The position numbers were made by a program, and so were the translations under genes. Under the pieces are notes generated by a model. It searched no databases. It had not been told where the DNA came from and was given only the letters and a program-made list of their open reading frames with translations. 64,000 nucleotides of DNA from Sphaerochaetaceae bacterium. Its GTDB lineage: Bacteria > Spirochaetota > Spirochaetia > Sphaerochaetales > Sphaerochaetaceae. Below are positions 8,910-15,796 of the stretch, in pieces (the stretch's first letter is position 1; the number at the start of each line of letters is the position of its first letter). The stretch covers positions 1 through 64,000 of the forward strand of contig JAQQAR010000076.1 in assembly GCA_028532765.1 (NCBI GenBank), in the 5' to 3' direction.

Positions 8910-9284
8910 TGGAGGTGGGGGGATTCGAACCCCCGTCCTAACGTGCCACCCAGGGACGTCTACAAGCTTAGCTGGTGATCAAAATTTCCAAAGTGCGTTA
9001 GGTTCACCGGCAAAACGTCCACTCTTTGTAGCCTACTTTAATGTCCCCTCCCCCCATAGGCACTGGGTTGGGTAAGCTCTTACTTTTACAGGTATCCGTT
9101 GCTTAAGAGCGGCAGCAGACGGGCCTGTACGTTCTCGTGCTGTTACGCAGCAAGAGCGTATTCTGCTTCGAAGGAGACTTCGTCTTCTTTTTTGGCAGTT
9201 AAATGTTTTTGCTAGTTTTAGGAGTTGGCGCTCCGCTTGCAGCCACTGGCCTGATCTTCCGCCAGTCGAAACCGAAACACCCCC
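8910..9284 (-). ncRNA. ssrA: Transfer-messenger RNA (tmRNA)
   Basis: Ribosome-rescue RNA of about 375 bases. The 5' end GGGGGTG (9278-9284) pairs with CACCTCC (8911-8917) at the 3' end to form the acceptor stem, allowing one G-U pair; the base at 8910 would be the discriminator A. A tRNA-like T-arm with GGTTCGAATCC precedes it. The conserved 5' block TTTCGACTGG follows the acceptor strand. CCA is not encoded and must be added. An in-frame tag reading frame ending in ALAA lies at 9143-9196. The RNA is one-piece, not circularly permuted. Exact ends are inferred from pairing and could shift by a base or two. Confidence 0.95.
9143..9196 (-). other. tmRNA proteolysis-tag reading frame
   Basis: Reading from GCC at 9194-9196 to TAA at 9143-9145 gives the tag AKKEDEVSFEAEYALAA, 17 residues. 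It ends in the ALAA degron recognised by ClpXP-type proteases. The resume codon is Ala, as usual. Many bacterial tags are 8-15 residues long, so this one is on the long side and strongly acidic in the middle. Confidence 0.9.
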
Positions 9285-9312
9285 AATGGGACTAATCCCT
9301 TGAGGTATCTTT

Positions 9313-9341
9313 ACTATACTCAGAATTTACAAAGAAGGCAA
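9313..9341 (-). promoter_or_regulatory. Promoter for ssrA
   Basis: TTGCCT (9336-9341) and TATAGT (9313-9318) on the minus strand are 17 bases apart. The distance to the mature tmRNA 5' end is about 28 bases, which implies a short 5' leader removed by RNase P. Confidence 0.5.
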
Positions 9342-9363
9342 GGAGGGCATAAAAGAGCGAAAG

Positions 9364-10161
9364 TTACACCAGTGATTTTCTTTCCTCAAGTGTTTCTGCA
9401 AATATCTCGAGTGCTTCACCGAATTGTTGTAGGTCTGTGAACTGTAAAGTAGCTGATCGATCGTATCCAGTTTTTTGCTTGTTTACGATTACCAGCGAAG
9501 CACTATTCTGTAGTGAATGATACGGCAGATTTGCAGCAGGTTGTACCAACAGTGAGGAGCCCAGGACCAGTGTAAGATCACTATGGCTGAACATCTCATA
9601 TGCCTTGGCTAGTACCAAGGAATCAAGGTTCTCTCCATAGAAGGTGATATCCGGTTTGATCACAGCCCCACACTGCGTACACCGTGGTACTTCCCCGTTC
9701 AATACGATAGGGGCAATGGATGCATAGGAGTAGTAGCTATTGCAGTTTGTGCAGTGGTGGTGTTCAGCACTTCCATGCAATTCATAACACTTTCGGCTTC
9801 CTGCCTTTTTATGCAGCATGTCAATATTTTGTGTAAATAGACCTCGCACATAGCCTTTTCTCTCCAAGGTAGCAAGACTGGTATGAACCACATTCGGTTG
9901 AAAAGAATCCAATGTATACCAGAACTCTCTGGCCCATTCGTAGAAGAGCTCTGGATGAGCATGGAAAAATCCGATACTCAAGATCTCTTCAACTCGATAC
10001 TCATTCCAACGTTTTGCATATATTCCACTACTGCTTCGAAAGTCAGGTATTCCTGAGAGCGTTGAGATGCCTGCACCAGTAAGCACGACCAGGGAACGGC
10101 TTCCCCTGATCATTGCTCTGAGTGTGTTGAATTTTTTCTCGAATGCTTGTTGTTTTTCCAT
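9364..10161 (-). CDS. cobB: NAD-dependent protein deacylase, Sir2 family
   Basis: Sirtuin of 265 residues that removes acyl groups from lysines using NAD+. The Rossmann motif GAGISTLSGIPDFR is near residue 30, the active-site region TQNIDMLH with the catalytic HGS follows, and a zinc site is formed by two Cys pairs (CTNC and, after 20-odd residues, CTQCG). GSSLLVQPA and VNKQ close the NAD pocket. Family length is normal. I see no Tyr/Arg pair that clearly marks it as a desuccinylase, so deacetylase activity is only the default assumption. It lies 11 bases downstream of miaB on the same strand and is probably co-transcribed with folD-miaB. Confidence 0.93.
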   Translation of the reverse strand: MEKQQAFEKKFNTLRAMIRGSRSLVVLTGAGISTLSGIPDFRSSSGIYAKRWNEYRVEEILSIGFFHAHPELFYEWAREFWYTLDSFQPNVVHTSLATLERKGYVRGLFTQNIDMLHKKAGSRKCYELHGSAEHHHCTNCNSYYSYASIAPIVLNGEVPRCTQCGAVIKPDITFYGENLDSLVLAKAYEMFSHSDLTLVLGSSLLVQPAANLPYHSLQNSASLVIVNKQKTGYDRSATLQFTDLQQFGEALEIFAETLEERKSLV

Positions 10162-10172
10162 TACACTCCAAA

Positions 10173-11468
10173 TTATACCAGAATTCCGCTATAGGTGTTT
10201 CCTTTCAATTCATTCAGGCGAACTGTAACAATACTTCCTTTTTCAGGAGAACCAGAGAAGACGACCATTTCATTGTGCTCTGTCTTCCCGAGCATCTGGG
10301 AAGCATCATGCTTGGAAACCTGGGTAACCAATACTTCAACTACCTCATGACTGCGTTTTGTCTTCTCTTCCGCAAAAATTGCATGTTGGAAAGCAATGAG
10401 TTCACTCAATCGTCTCTTCCTTATCTCCTCATCCACTTGCCCTTCCATGTCTACGGCCTTGGTGCCCTCTCTGGGATTAAAGTAGTACATGAATGCTTCA
10501 AGACACCTCATATGAGAGAGAACATGTAGTGTTTCCTGGTACTCCTCCTCTGTTTCGGAGGGAAAGCCCACCATTACATCGGTGGAAAACGTAATCTCTG
10601 GAACTGCTTCCCTGATCTCGTCGATCAGTGAAAGGAATTGTTCCTGAGAGTATTTGCGGTTCATGAGGGAGAGAATTCTCGTTGATCCACTCTGCAGTGG
10701 AATATGCAAGTGACGGGCAATCACGTTCTCTTCCTTGATCACCTGTACCAGTTCGCTGGTAAAATCCTTGGGGTGAGGGCTTTCAAAACGTATCCACTTG
10801 ACCGAGTGTTTTTGAGCTGCCAGGATCTTTAGCAGCTTGGGAAAGTTGATAATTTCCCCATCCTGCTCAAAGTGATAACTATTTACATTCTGCCCAAGCA
10901 GGGTTATTTCCTTTACTCCCTTGGAGTCGAGGAAAGCAAATTCCTTCACAATATCTTCAACTGGTCGTGACACTTCTCGTCCACGTACGTAGGGGACAAT
11001 GCAGTAAGCACAAAAATTGTTACAGCCATTCATGATGGGAATAAAGGAGCTGAATTCACCTTCCTGATAGTAAGATGATCCAAAGGTATAGGACTGGGAG
11101 TGCTCGTCCATTTTCCCATCCTTACTGGTGAGAATATTGACGATACGTTGTTTGTCGTTCGTCCCGATCACATAATCTACCTGTGGGGCTTCATCTTTCA
11201 GATCCTCTTGCAGGCGTTCTGCCATGCAGCCGGTTACAATCAAGGTAAAAGGTCGCTCTTTCTTGATCCGACCAAAGAAACCAAGTCTTCCCCAGATACG
11301 ATTATCAGCACTTTTTCGTACAGTACAGGTATTCAAAATAGCGCAATCTGCTTGTTCAGCACTTGCTGCGGGAACCAATCCGGCTCCTTTGAGCTGCAGT
11401 TCCAGTGCATTGCTCTCGGCAATGTTCATCTGGCAACCGTAGGTCTCAAGCCAATATGTGTGAATCAT
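10173..11468 (-). CDS. miaB: tRNA-2-methylthio-N6-dimethylallyladenosine synthase
   Basis: Radical-SAM methylthiotransferase, 431 residues, that adds the 2-methylthio group to i6A37 of tRNAs reading UNN codons. The N-terminal domain carries the second cluster ligands Cys12, Cys48 and Cys81. The radical-SAM motif is Cys149, Cys153 and Cys156 (CxxxCxxC, in CNNFCAYC). A TRAM-like C-terminal domain ends the protein. The PYVRGRE motif after the SAM cluster favours MiaB over MtaB or RimO. Its start overlaps the folD stop by 4 bases (ATGA type), which points to translational coupling. Confidence 0.95.
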   Translation of the reverse strand: MIHTYWLETYGCQMNIAESNALELQLKGAGLVPAASAEQADCAILNTCTVRKSADNRIWGRLGFFGRIKKERPFTLIVTGCMAERLQEDLKDEAPQVDYVIGTNDKQRIVNILTSKDGKMDEHSQSYTFGSSYYQEGEFSSFIPIMNGCNNFCAYCIVPYVRGREVSRPVEDIVKEFAFLDSKGVKEITLLGQNVNSYHFEQDGEIINFPKLLKILAAQKHSVKWIRFESPHPKDFTSELVQVIKEENVIARHLHIPLQSGSTRILSLMNRKYSQEQFLSLIDEIREAVPEITFSTDVMVGFPSETEEEYQETLHVLSHMRCLEAFMYYFNPREGTKAVDMEGQVDEEIRKRRLSELIAFQHAIFAEEKTKRSHEVVEVLVTQVSKHDASQMLGKTEHNEMVVFSGSPEKGSIVTVRLNELKGNTYSGILV

Positions 11469-12349
11469 TTCACTTCCTTGCTTGCAAACTGCTTTGCAGC
11501 TTGCATGGTATTTTTCATAAGCATGGCAATGGTCATTACCCCGACCCCACCGGGAACCGGAGTAATGGCGTAGCAGCGTGGTGAGACGTGTTCATAGTCG
11601 ACATCACCTACCAGTCGGTAGCCACGCTTACGACTGGCGTCTTCAATTCTGTTAATTCCTACATCAATGACCACTACCCCATCTTTTACCATATCGGAGG
11701 TAATAAAGTGGGGTCTCCCTATTGCAGCAATGAGAATATCTGCTTGGCGTGTGATAGATGGGAGATCTTTCGTTCTTGAATGACAGATGGTCACCGTTGC
11801 ATCTCTTCCCTTCTGCATCAGGAGGCTTGCCATGGGCTTCCCTACAATATTGCTTCTCCCCACGATCACAGCATGCTTGCCTGCGGTCTCTATGTGGTAA
11901 TAGTCAAGTATTTCCATAACTCCCTTCGGTGTACAGCTCACAAAGCCAGGGTTGCCTATCAGGAGGTTCCCTACGCTCTGAGGATGGAAGCCATCTACAT
12001 CTTTCTCAACAGCAATGGCCTGAATCACCTGATCAGGATCGAGCCCCTCAGGGAGCGGCATCTGTACCAAGATCCCATGTACAGAAGAATCTGTATTTAA
12101 TTGATGAATCAGTGCAAGGAGCTGCCCCTGGGAAGTATCAGAGGGAAGATGATAGTCCTTATGGCCAAAACCAAGAGAGAGACATGCTTTCTTCTTCCCG
12201 GCCACATAGCTTTGGCTAGCTGGGTCTTCTCCTACCAGAACAACTGCAAGAGTTGGTGCATACCCATAATTCCCCAAGAATTGTTTTGCTTCCTCGGTGA
12301 GTGTATCATAAACGTTTTGCGCTACTTCTTTTCCTGATAGTGTCTGCAT
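11465..12349 (-). CDS. folD: Methylenetetrahydrofolate dehydrogenase/cyclohydrolase
   Basis: Bifunctional one-carbon enzyme of 294 residues that interconverts 5,10-methylene-THF and 10-formyl-THF using NADP+. Family blocks are present: the catalytic-lysine region SYVAGKKKA, the substrate motif ILVQMPLPEGLD, EKDVDGFHP, the dinucleotide-binding VGRSNIVGKP, and the C-terminal TPVPGGVGVMT. The open frame extends 67 codons upstream, but ATG 12349 has AGGAG 6 bases before it and gives normal family length. It heads the folD-miaB-cobB run and is divergent from the outer-membrane protein gene. Confidence 0.95.
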   Translation of the reverse strand: MQTLSGKEVAQNVYDTLTEEAKQFLGNYGYAPTLAVVLVGEDPASQSYVAGKKKACLSLGFGHKDYHLPSDTSQGQLLALIHQLNTDSSVHGILVQMPLPEGLDPDQVIQAIAVEKDVDGFHPQSVGNLLIGNPGFVSCTPKGVMEILDYYHIETAGKHAVIVGRSNIVGKPMASLLMQKGRDATVTICHSRTKDLPSITRQADILIAAIGRPHFITSDMVKDGVVVIDVGINRIEDASRKRGYRLVGDVDYEHVSPRCYAITPVPGGVGVMTIAMLMKNTMQAAKQFASKEVK

Positions 12350-12482
12350 GTCTTGCTCCTCAATATCCCATACAGTACCGCAAAATACCAACGTATGGCA
12401 ACAAAGGTAAACCGTCTGTTTGCTTTTCCATTCTTCTGTTACTATACTTTTCAGTGGGTATGAAGCTATGCTATTGTAACTG

Positions 12483-12506
12483 ACAGGAAACCACCTTGTT
12501 TCCTGT
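12483..12506. repeat. 8-bp inverted repeat in the leader of the outer-membrane gene
   Basis: ACAGGAAA and TTTCCTGT are exact reverse complements with an 8-base centre, 20 bases before the ATG at 12526. It may be an operator or an mRNA 5' hairpin. There is no T-run, so it is not a normal terminator. Confidence 0.5.
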
Positions 12507-12525
12507 ACATATACTGAGGTACCGA

Positions 12526-13122
12526 ATGAAAAAATTACTACTGTTACCACTATTCCTTTTCTTGCTCTCAGCTTCTCTCTTTGCAGCTGACACCTATGAT
12601 AAAGGAAATCAAATCTTCTCTTTCAAGATAGGAACCACCATTCCTGCATTTACCCATTTCTTTTCTGATGATTCTCCATCAACGTTGGTCGGTCCGGGAG
12701 AAGAGAATACGGGTATGAAGGTTGGCGGATATGGTGCCATTAGTTATCAGGTGTTTAATACTCCAAAGACCGCAATTGGTGGTGAGATCGGGTATAACTT
12801 CAATTTTTCTGCAGCCAAGATGTTGTTCACTGCAGTTCCTTTTTACGCAAAGTATTCATATGTCCCTGTCCAGGGTGAATGGGACCTGCCCATTTCCTTT
12901 GGCCTGGGTGGAGCGTACATTAAGTACAATGACGCTTCCATGATGACCATGTACGCAAACATGGAAGTTGGTGTCACTTGGTTTCCTGGAGAGAACTGGG
13001 GGTTTGGTATCAATACCGGACTTTGGTTGATCCCCGAGTTTAACTACTATGAAGATTTGCAACAAGACAATGCGCTCGTGGGTTTTGTACCCATCACCCT
13101 CTCCATCAGTTACAGACAATAG
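12526..13122 (+). CDS. Predicted outer-membrane beta-barrel protein, function unknown
   Basis: 198 residues. A clear signal peptide (Met-Lys-Lys, a long Leu/Phe core, cleavage after SLFA near residue 20) is followed by alternating, aromatic- and Gly-rich segments such as GEIGYNFNF, FYAKYSYV and FGLGGAYIKY that look like amphipathic beta-strands. The protein ends in a strand (ITLSISYRQ). Many small spirochaetal outer-membrane proteins look like this, but I do not recognise a named family. ATG 12526 is chosen because the signal peptide begins there; an in-frame ATG at 12496 would add a hydrophilic leader. The lipoprotein gene follows after 11 bases, so the two are probably one operon. Confidence 0.75.
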   Translation: MKKLLLLPLFLFLLSASLFAADTYDKGNQIFSFKIGTTIPAFTHFFSDDSPSTLVGPGEENTGMKVGGYGAISYQVFNTPKTAIGGEIGYNFNFSAAKMLFTAVPFYAKYSYVPVQGEWDLPISFGLGGAYIKYNDASMMTMYANMEVGVTWFPGENWGFGINTGLWLIPEFNYYEDLQQDNALVGFVPITLSISYRQ

Positions 13123-13133
13123 GAGTCCTTCCC

Positions 13134-14240
13134 ATGAAGAAAAAACATATATTGACATCGATTGCACTTACACTTCTCCTCTCTTTCATGCTGCTTAGCT
13201 GTAATGCCGATGCAACTGCAGGTCTATTTAGGCAGATCAGTGAATCCAAGGCTCCTGTAGGGATTGTCTACAAGCAGATTGTGGGGCTAGACTCCACTGG
13301 ATCAAAAACCTTGTACTATTTGACTGATGAAGGTCTCTACTCAACCAATGGTACCAGTTCGCAAAAGCTGGTAGCTAATAAAGAAGGAAATATTATTCAA
13401 TCTGCATATCTAGATACTACTGCGGCTAAGGTTGTGTTCCAGACAAATGATGGTACCAAAAAAATGTATAGCTATGACCTTACAACAGGAACTTTAGATA
13501 GTGCTGCAATCGCCGATTTTTCAACATATGATACCGTGAAGCTATTGGCTAATGGGTTGGTGCTTGCCAAAGATGGTGTTACCAATACATTTAAGTTCTA
13601 TAATTATAGTGACTCTTTGACTGTGATAGCAGGAACACCAGTGGTTAGTGGATATGCGCTGGAAGCTGTGCTACAGCTGAGTGGAAAGGAGCACTTGGGA
13701 GTATCTGCGACTGCCCCACTACTTGTCTCTTTGACAGATGGTAGTGATTACAAACACTTCTATTATGATGGGGCTACAGTCACTGAACTCAATTCATCAA
13801 CAAGTGGCTTAAGATTTGCCTCTATGGCAGTTATCAATTCCGATGTATATCTCCTTACCACTGATGGTAAGCTGTATGCAGCAGCAACCCCCTCTGCAGC
13901 TACGTTCAACCTGATGCATGACACAAATGAATCGTATGAAAAACATGCATTCATGTATGCTACCAGTGATGGTACTACCACAAGACTTATTACCAAGCCA
14001 GAAGGAATCAATGAGCCACTCTATGTAATCAGTTTTCCAGATACTACGGTAGCTGACACTGCTTCTGTTATGTACAGTACCATCCGTGAAGGATATGGAG
14101 CCTATCTTGATGCAGCAGAAATTGTAGATAGCTATGAGAAGAGTGTAAACGTATTGTTGGTAGCTACTCTAGAAAATGGTATGTATGAGATTGATATTGC
14201 TGGAGATGATTCGTCTAATTCAGAAGAGTACACCCTATAA
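13134..14240 (+). CDS. Predicted lipoprotein, function unknown
   Basis: 368 residues. The N-terminus has a short basic start, a hydrophobic core and the lipobox LLSC at about residue 23, so the mature protein would be a lipid-anchored surface or periplasmic protein. The rest contains repeated strand-turn units with phrases such as YYLTDEGLYSTNG and VYLLTTDGKLYAA, which resemble blades of a beta-propeller (inference). It is rich in Ser, Thr and Asp and ends in an acidic tail. AGGAG lies 8 bases upstream of the ATG. No enzyme motif is visible. A bidirectional terminator follows at 14260-14293. Confidence 0.75.
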   Translation: MKKKHILTSIALTLLLSFMLLSCNADATAGLFRQISESKAPVGIVYKQIVGLDSTGSKTLYYLTDEGLYSTNGTSSQKLVANKEGNIIQSAYLDTTAAKVVFQTNDGTKKMYSYDLTTGTLDSAAIADFSTYDTVKLLANGLVLAKDGVTNTFKFYNYSDSLTVIAGTPVVSGYALEAVLQLSGKEHLGVSATAPLLVSLTDGSDYKHFYYDGATVTELNSSTSGLRFASMAVINSDVYLLTTDGKLYAAATPSAATFNLMHDTNESYEKHAFMYATSDGTTTRLITKPEGINEPLYVISFPDTTVADTASVMYSTIREGYGAYLDAAEIVDSYEKSVNVLLVATLENGMYEIDIAGDDSSNSEEYTL

Positions 14241-14259
14241 CAGTTATTGGAATTATTAT

Positions 14260-14293
14260 CACCATAGCTACCCTACCAAAGGTAGTTATGGTG
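14260..14293. terminator. Bidirectional hairpin between lipoprotein gene and TA cassette
   Basis: CACCATAGCTACC (14260-14272) pairs with GGTAGTTATGGTG (14281-14293) over 13 positions with one G-U pair and an 8-base loop. It lies between convergent stops, so it probably ends transcription from both sides. Confidence 0.65.
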
Positions 14294-14309
14294 TTTAATC
14301 ACAAGTCGC

Positions 14310-14765
14310 TCAAGAATCTAAAGGCTCAGAGAAATTTTCAAATAAAGGAAGATTCAATTGTGGCAATCCTGCTTTTTGCAGGGATTCAGATACAGATTGT
14401 CTAAAATAGGGATGCAAGATCCTTGGGGCAACACCATTTAGGAAGGCATCCATATGTTCTTTTTCAATCATAATTTCATTCTCTAATGTAATTGATAGAT
14501 TGTAAGTAATATCTAGGCTAAAGAAAATTCCTTCTCTATCTTTCTTGGACCTTGCTGTTTCTTTTGAAGAAGCTGAAAAGATATAGGGAATCTTGATATC
14601 AATCTCTTTTCCCTTTTGTTTGAAAGAGACCTTCTTGTCATCAATAAAAAAATTATAGTATAACGAAGCTCCAGATTTTATCTTGGTTTGATCGAAATAA
14701 TAACAGTACTCAGGAATCGTTACAGTATCGATGTTCATTTCTGCAAGTAATTCTTCAAGTATCAT
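14310..14765 (-). CDS. SecB-like chaperone of a toxin-antitoxin-chaperone cassette
   Basis: 151 residues. The C-terminal block at residues 114-140 (PRILHPYFRQ ... LPQLNLP) follows the SecB pattern P-x-I-L-x-P-Y-x-R ... PQLNL closely; E. coli SecB has PNILFPYARE and FPQLNLAP at the same place. The preceding strands alternate polar and hydrophobic residues as in the SecB fold. SecB-like proteins coupled to TA operons protect an aggregation-prone antitoxin. I start at ATG 14765, with AAGGA just upstream and 2 bases from the hicB stop; a longer frame starts inside hicB. The housekeeping SecB is usually proteobacterial, so a SecB-like gene here, third after hicA-hicB, points to a TA role. No similarity search was run. 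Confidence 0.8.
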   Translation of the reverse strand: MILEELLAEMNIDTVTIPEYCYYFDQTKIKSGASLYYNFFIDDKKVSFKQKGKEIDIKIPYIFSASSKETARSKKDREGIFFSLDITYNLSITLENEIMIEKEHMDAFLNGVAPRILHPYFRQSVSESLQKAGLPQLNLPLFENFSEPLDS

Positions 14766-14767
14766 GA

Positions 14768-15292
14768 TTACATCCTTTTTTTTGTAGGGAAATCCATCAC
14801 ATTGGATTGTGAATTCCATTGAGTAGTGACAGATTCACTATTAATCTCCAATTTTCCAGTTCCTGATGTTAAGGCTTTTATTTCTTGTCTTGCATACCTA
14901 TCAGCAATAGCCTCGATGAAACGGGTTTGGGTTTCAATAACAGAACTTTTTCCTGCAAGAATTTCGCTTACATAATAATTCAAGCTTACTCCATTAGATT
15001 TAGCCTGAAGTGATAATTGCTTATGCAACGTAGGGGTGACTCTTACAATAAACTTTCCACTGTAAGATTTACTGTCTATATTTTCTGGTTCTGGTATGGG
15101 CAACCCCTTCTCAAGGCTGTAGGATAACCACGTTTCTTTTGCATCCTCAATCATCTCTAGGGCCTCTTCAACAGTATCCCCTACAGAACAGCAACCTTCG
15201 AGTTCCTTTACTGAAATAAAATATGTTCCATCGTCCTCTTTTTTAAACTCATAGGTATAAGGTAATTTCAAATAATCTTCAATTTTCTTCAT
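14768..15292 (-). CDS. hicB: HicB-type antitoxin with RHH domain and C-terminal extension
   Basis: 174 residues. Residues 12-70 form the HicB partial RNase-H-like fold (YTYEFKKED, YFISVKELEGC, DTVEEALEMIED). Residues 76-113 (YSGKFIVRV ... LNYYVSEIL) match the ribbon-helix-helix DNA-binding domain of HicB antitoxins that autoregulate their operon. Residues 115-174 are an extra hydrophilic tail that ordinary HicB proteins lack. The gene overlaps hicA by 14 bases and is followed after 2 bases by the secB-like gene. GGAGG lies 9 bases before the ATG. The family neutralises HicA by direct binding; the tail may be a chaperone-dependence region (inference). Confidence 0.9.
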   Translation of the reverse strand: MKKIEDYLKLPYTYEFKKEDDGTYFISVKELEGCCSVGDTVEEALEMIEDAKETWLSYSLEKGLPIPEPENIDSKSYSGKFIVRVTPTLHKQLSLQAKSNGVSLNYYVSEILAGKSSVIETQTRFIEAIADRYARQEIKALTSGTGKLEINSESVTTQWNSQSNVMDFPTKKRM

Positions 15293-15533
15293 CTAGAAGG
15301 TCCTCCAAACTAAAGATTCTAACTGCTTGTCTTATATAACATGCCTTAACAGGCTTTTTTTTGGGAACAGTTAGTCGTGCATTAGAACCAGGAAGATGGA
15401 AAATAAAATGACTTCCTTTTCCATCACGTCGTTCACATCCAATATTTATTAGCACATAGGTTAGTTCTTCATAGCTAATATTGTTTGGTTGTGTTTTCAT
15501 CTTTGTTACAAGTTTGATCAATCTTGATGACAC
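15279..15533 (-). CDS. hicA: HicA-type mRNA interferase toxin
   Basis: 84 residues, a double-stranded-RNA-binding-like toxin of the HicA/YcfA family that cleaves mRNA when free. The family core is visible: SYEELTYVLINIGCER, then GKGSHFIFH with the catalytic His42, and the basic strand TVPKKKPVKACYIRQAVR. A GTG start at 15533 is supported by AGGAG 7 bases upstream; a later ATG at codon 12 would remove the first helix residues. The gene is first in the cassette, the usual HicA-HicB order. The ten or so extra N-terminal residues compared with the shortest HicA proteins are unremarkable. Confidence 0.9.
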   Translation of the reverse strand: MSSRLIKLVTKMKTQPNNISYEELTYVLINIGCERRDGKGSHFIFHLPGSNARLTVPKKKPVKACYIRQAVRIFSLEDLLDEEN

Positions 15534-15558
15534 ACAACCACTCCTATTTATGTATAGT

Positions 15559-15599
15559 GATACTATATTTAGTATCTATAATCAAGCATAGAATATCAA
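15559..15599 (-). promoter_or_regulatory. hicA promoter with palindromic operator
   Basis: TTGATA (15594-15599) and GATACT (15571-15576) on the minus strand are 17 bases apart and resemble -35 and -10 elements. The -10 is one arm of an inverted repeat GATACT-6-AGTATC (15559-15576). An RHH antitoxin bound there would block RNA polymerase, which fits autoregulation by HicB. Confidence 0.5.
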
Positions 15600-15796
15600 G
15601 ACGTATTGGAAGCGTCTACAAAACCTTATTGATCTTGAAGGAACTCAACGCAAAATAGTTCATTATTAATTACTAGAAATTATGAAACAATGAATTTACG
15701 GCATCAGTATTAAGTTAAAGAAAACATAATTGCATATGAATAGTTTTACTAGTAATTCACCACCTTTGAAACATTAATTAAGCTTGCTGAATAACT
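15600..15796. other. AT-rich spacer without recognised gene
   Basis: Nothing supported is visible between the hicA promoter and the end of the metallo-beta-lactamase-fold gene. The stretch has stop codons in all frames and is markedly AT-rich. Confidence 0.5.

Noticed and set aside
8910-9284. tmRNA as the attachment site of the recombinase at 361-1575
   Set aside because: tmRNA genes are common integration sites, but this one is 7 kb away behind housekeeping genes, and I see no duplicated tmRNA 3' end near the recombinase.
14766-14819. Longer start for the SecB-like protein inside hicB
   Set aside because: ATG 14765 has AAGGA at good spacing and directly follows the hicB stop; the longer frame would lie within hicB and add a non-SecB leader.
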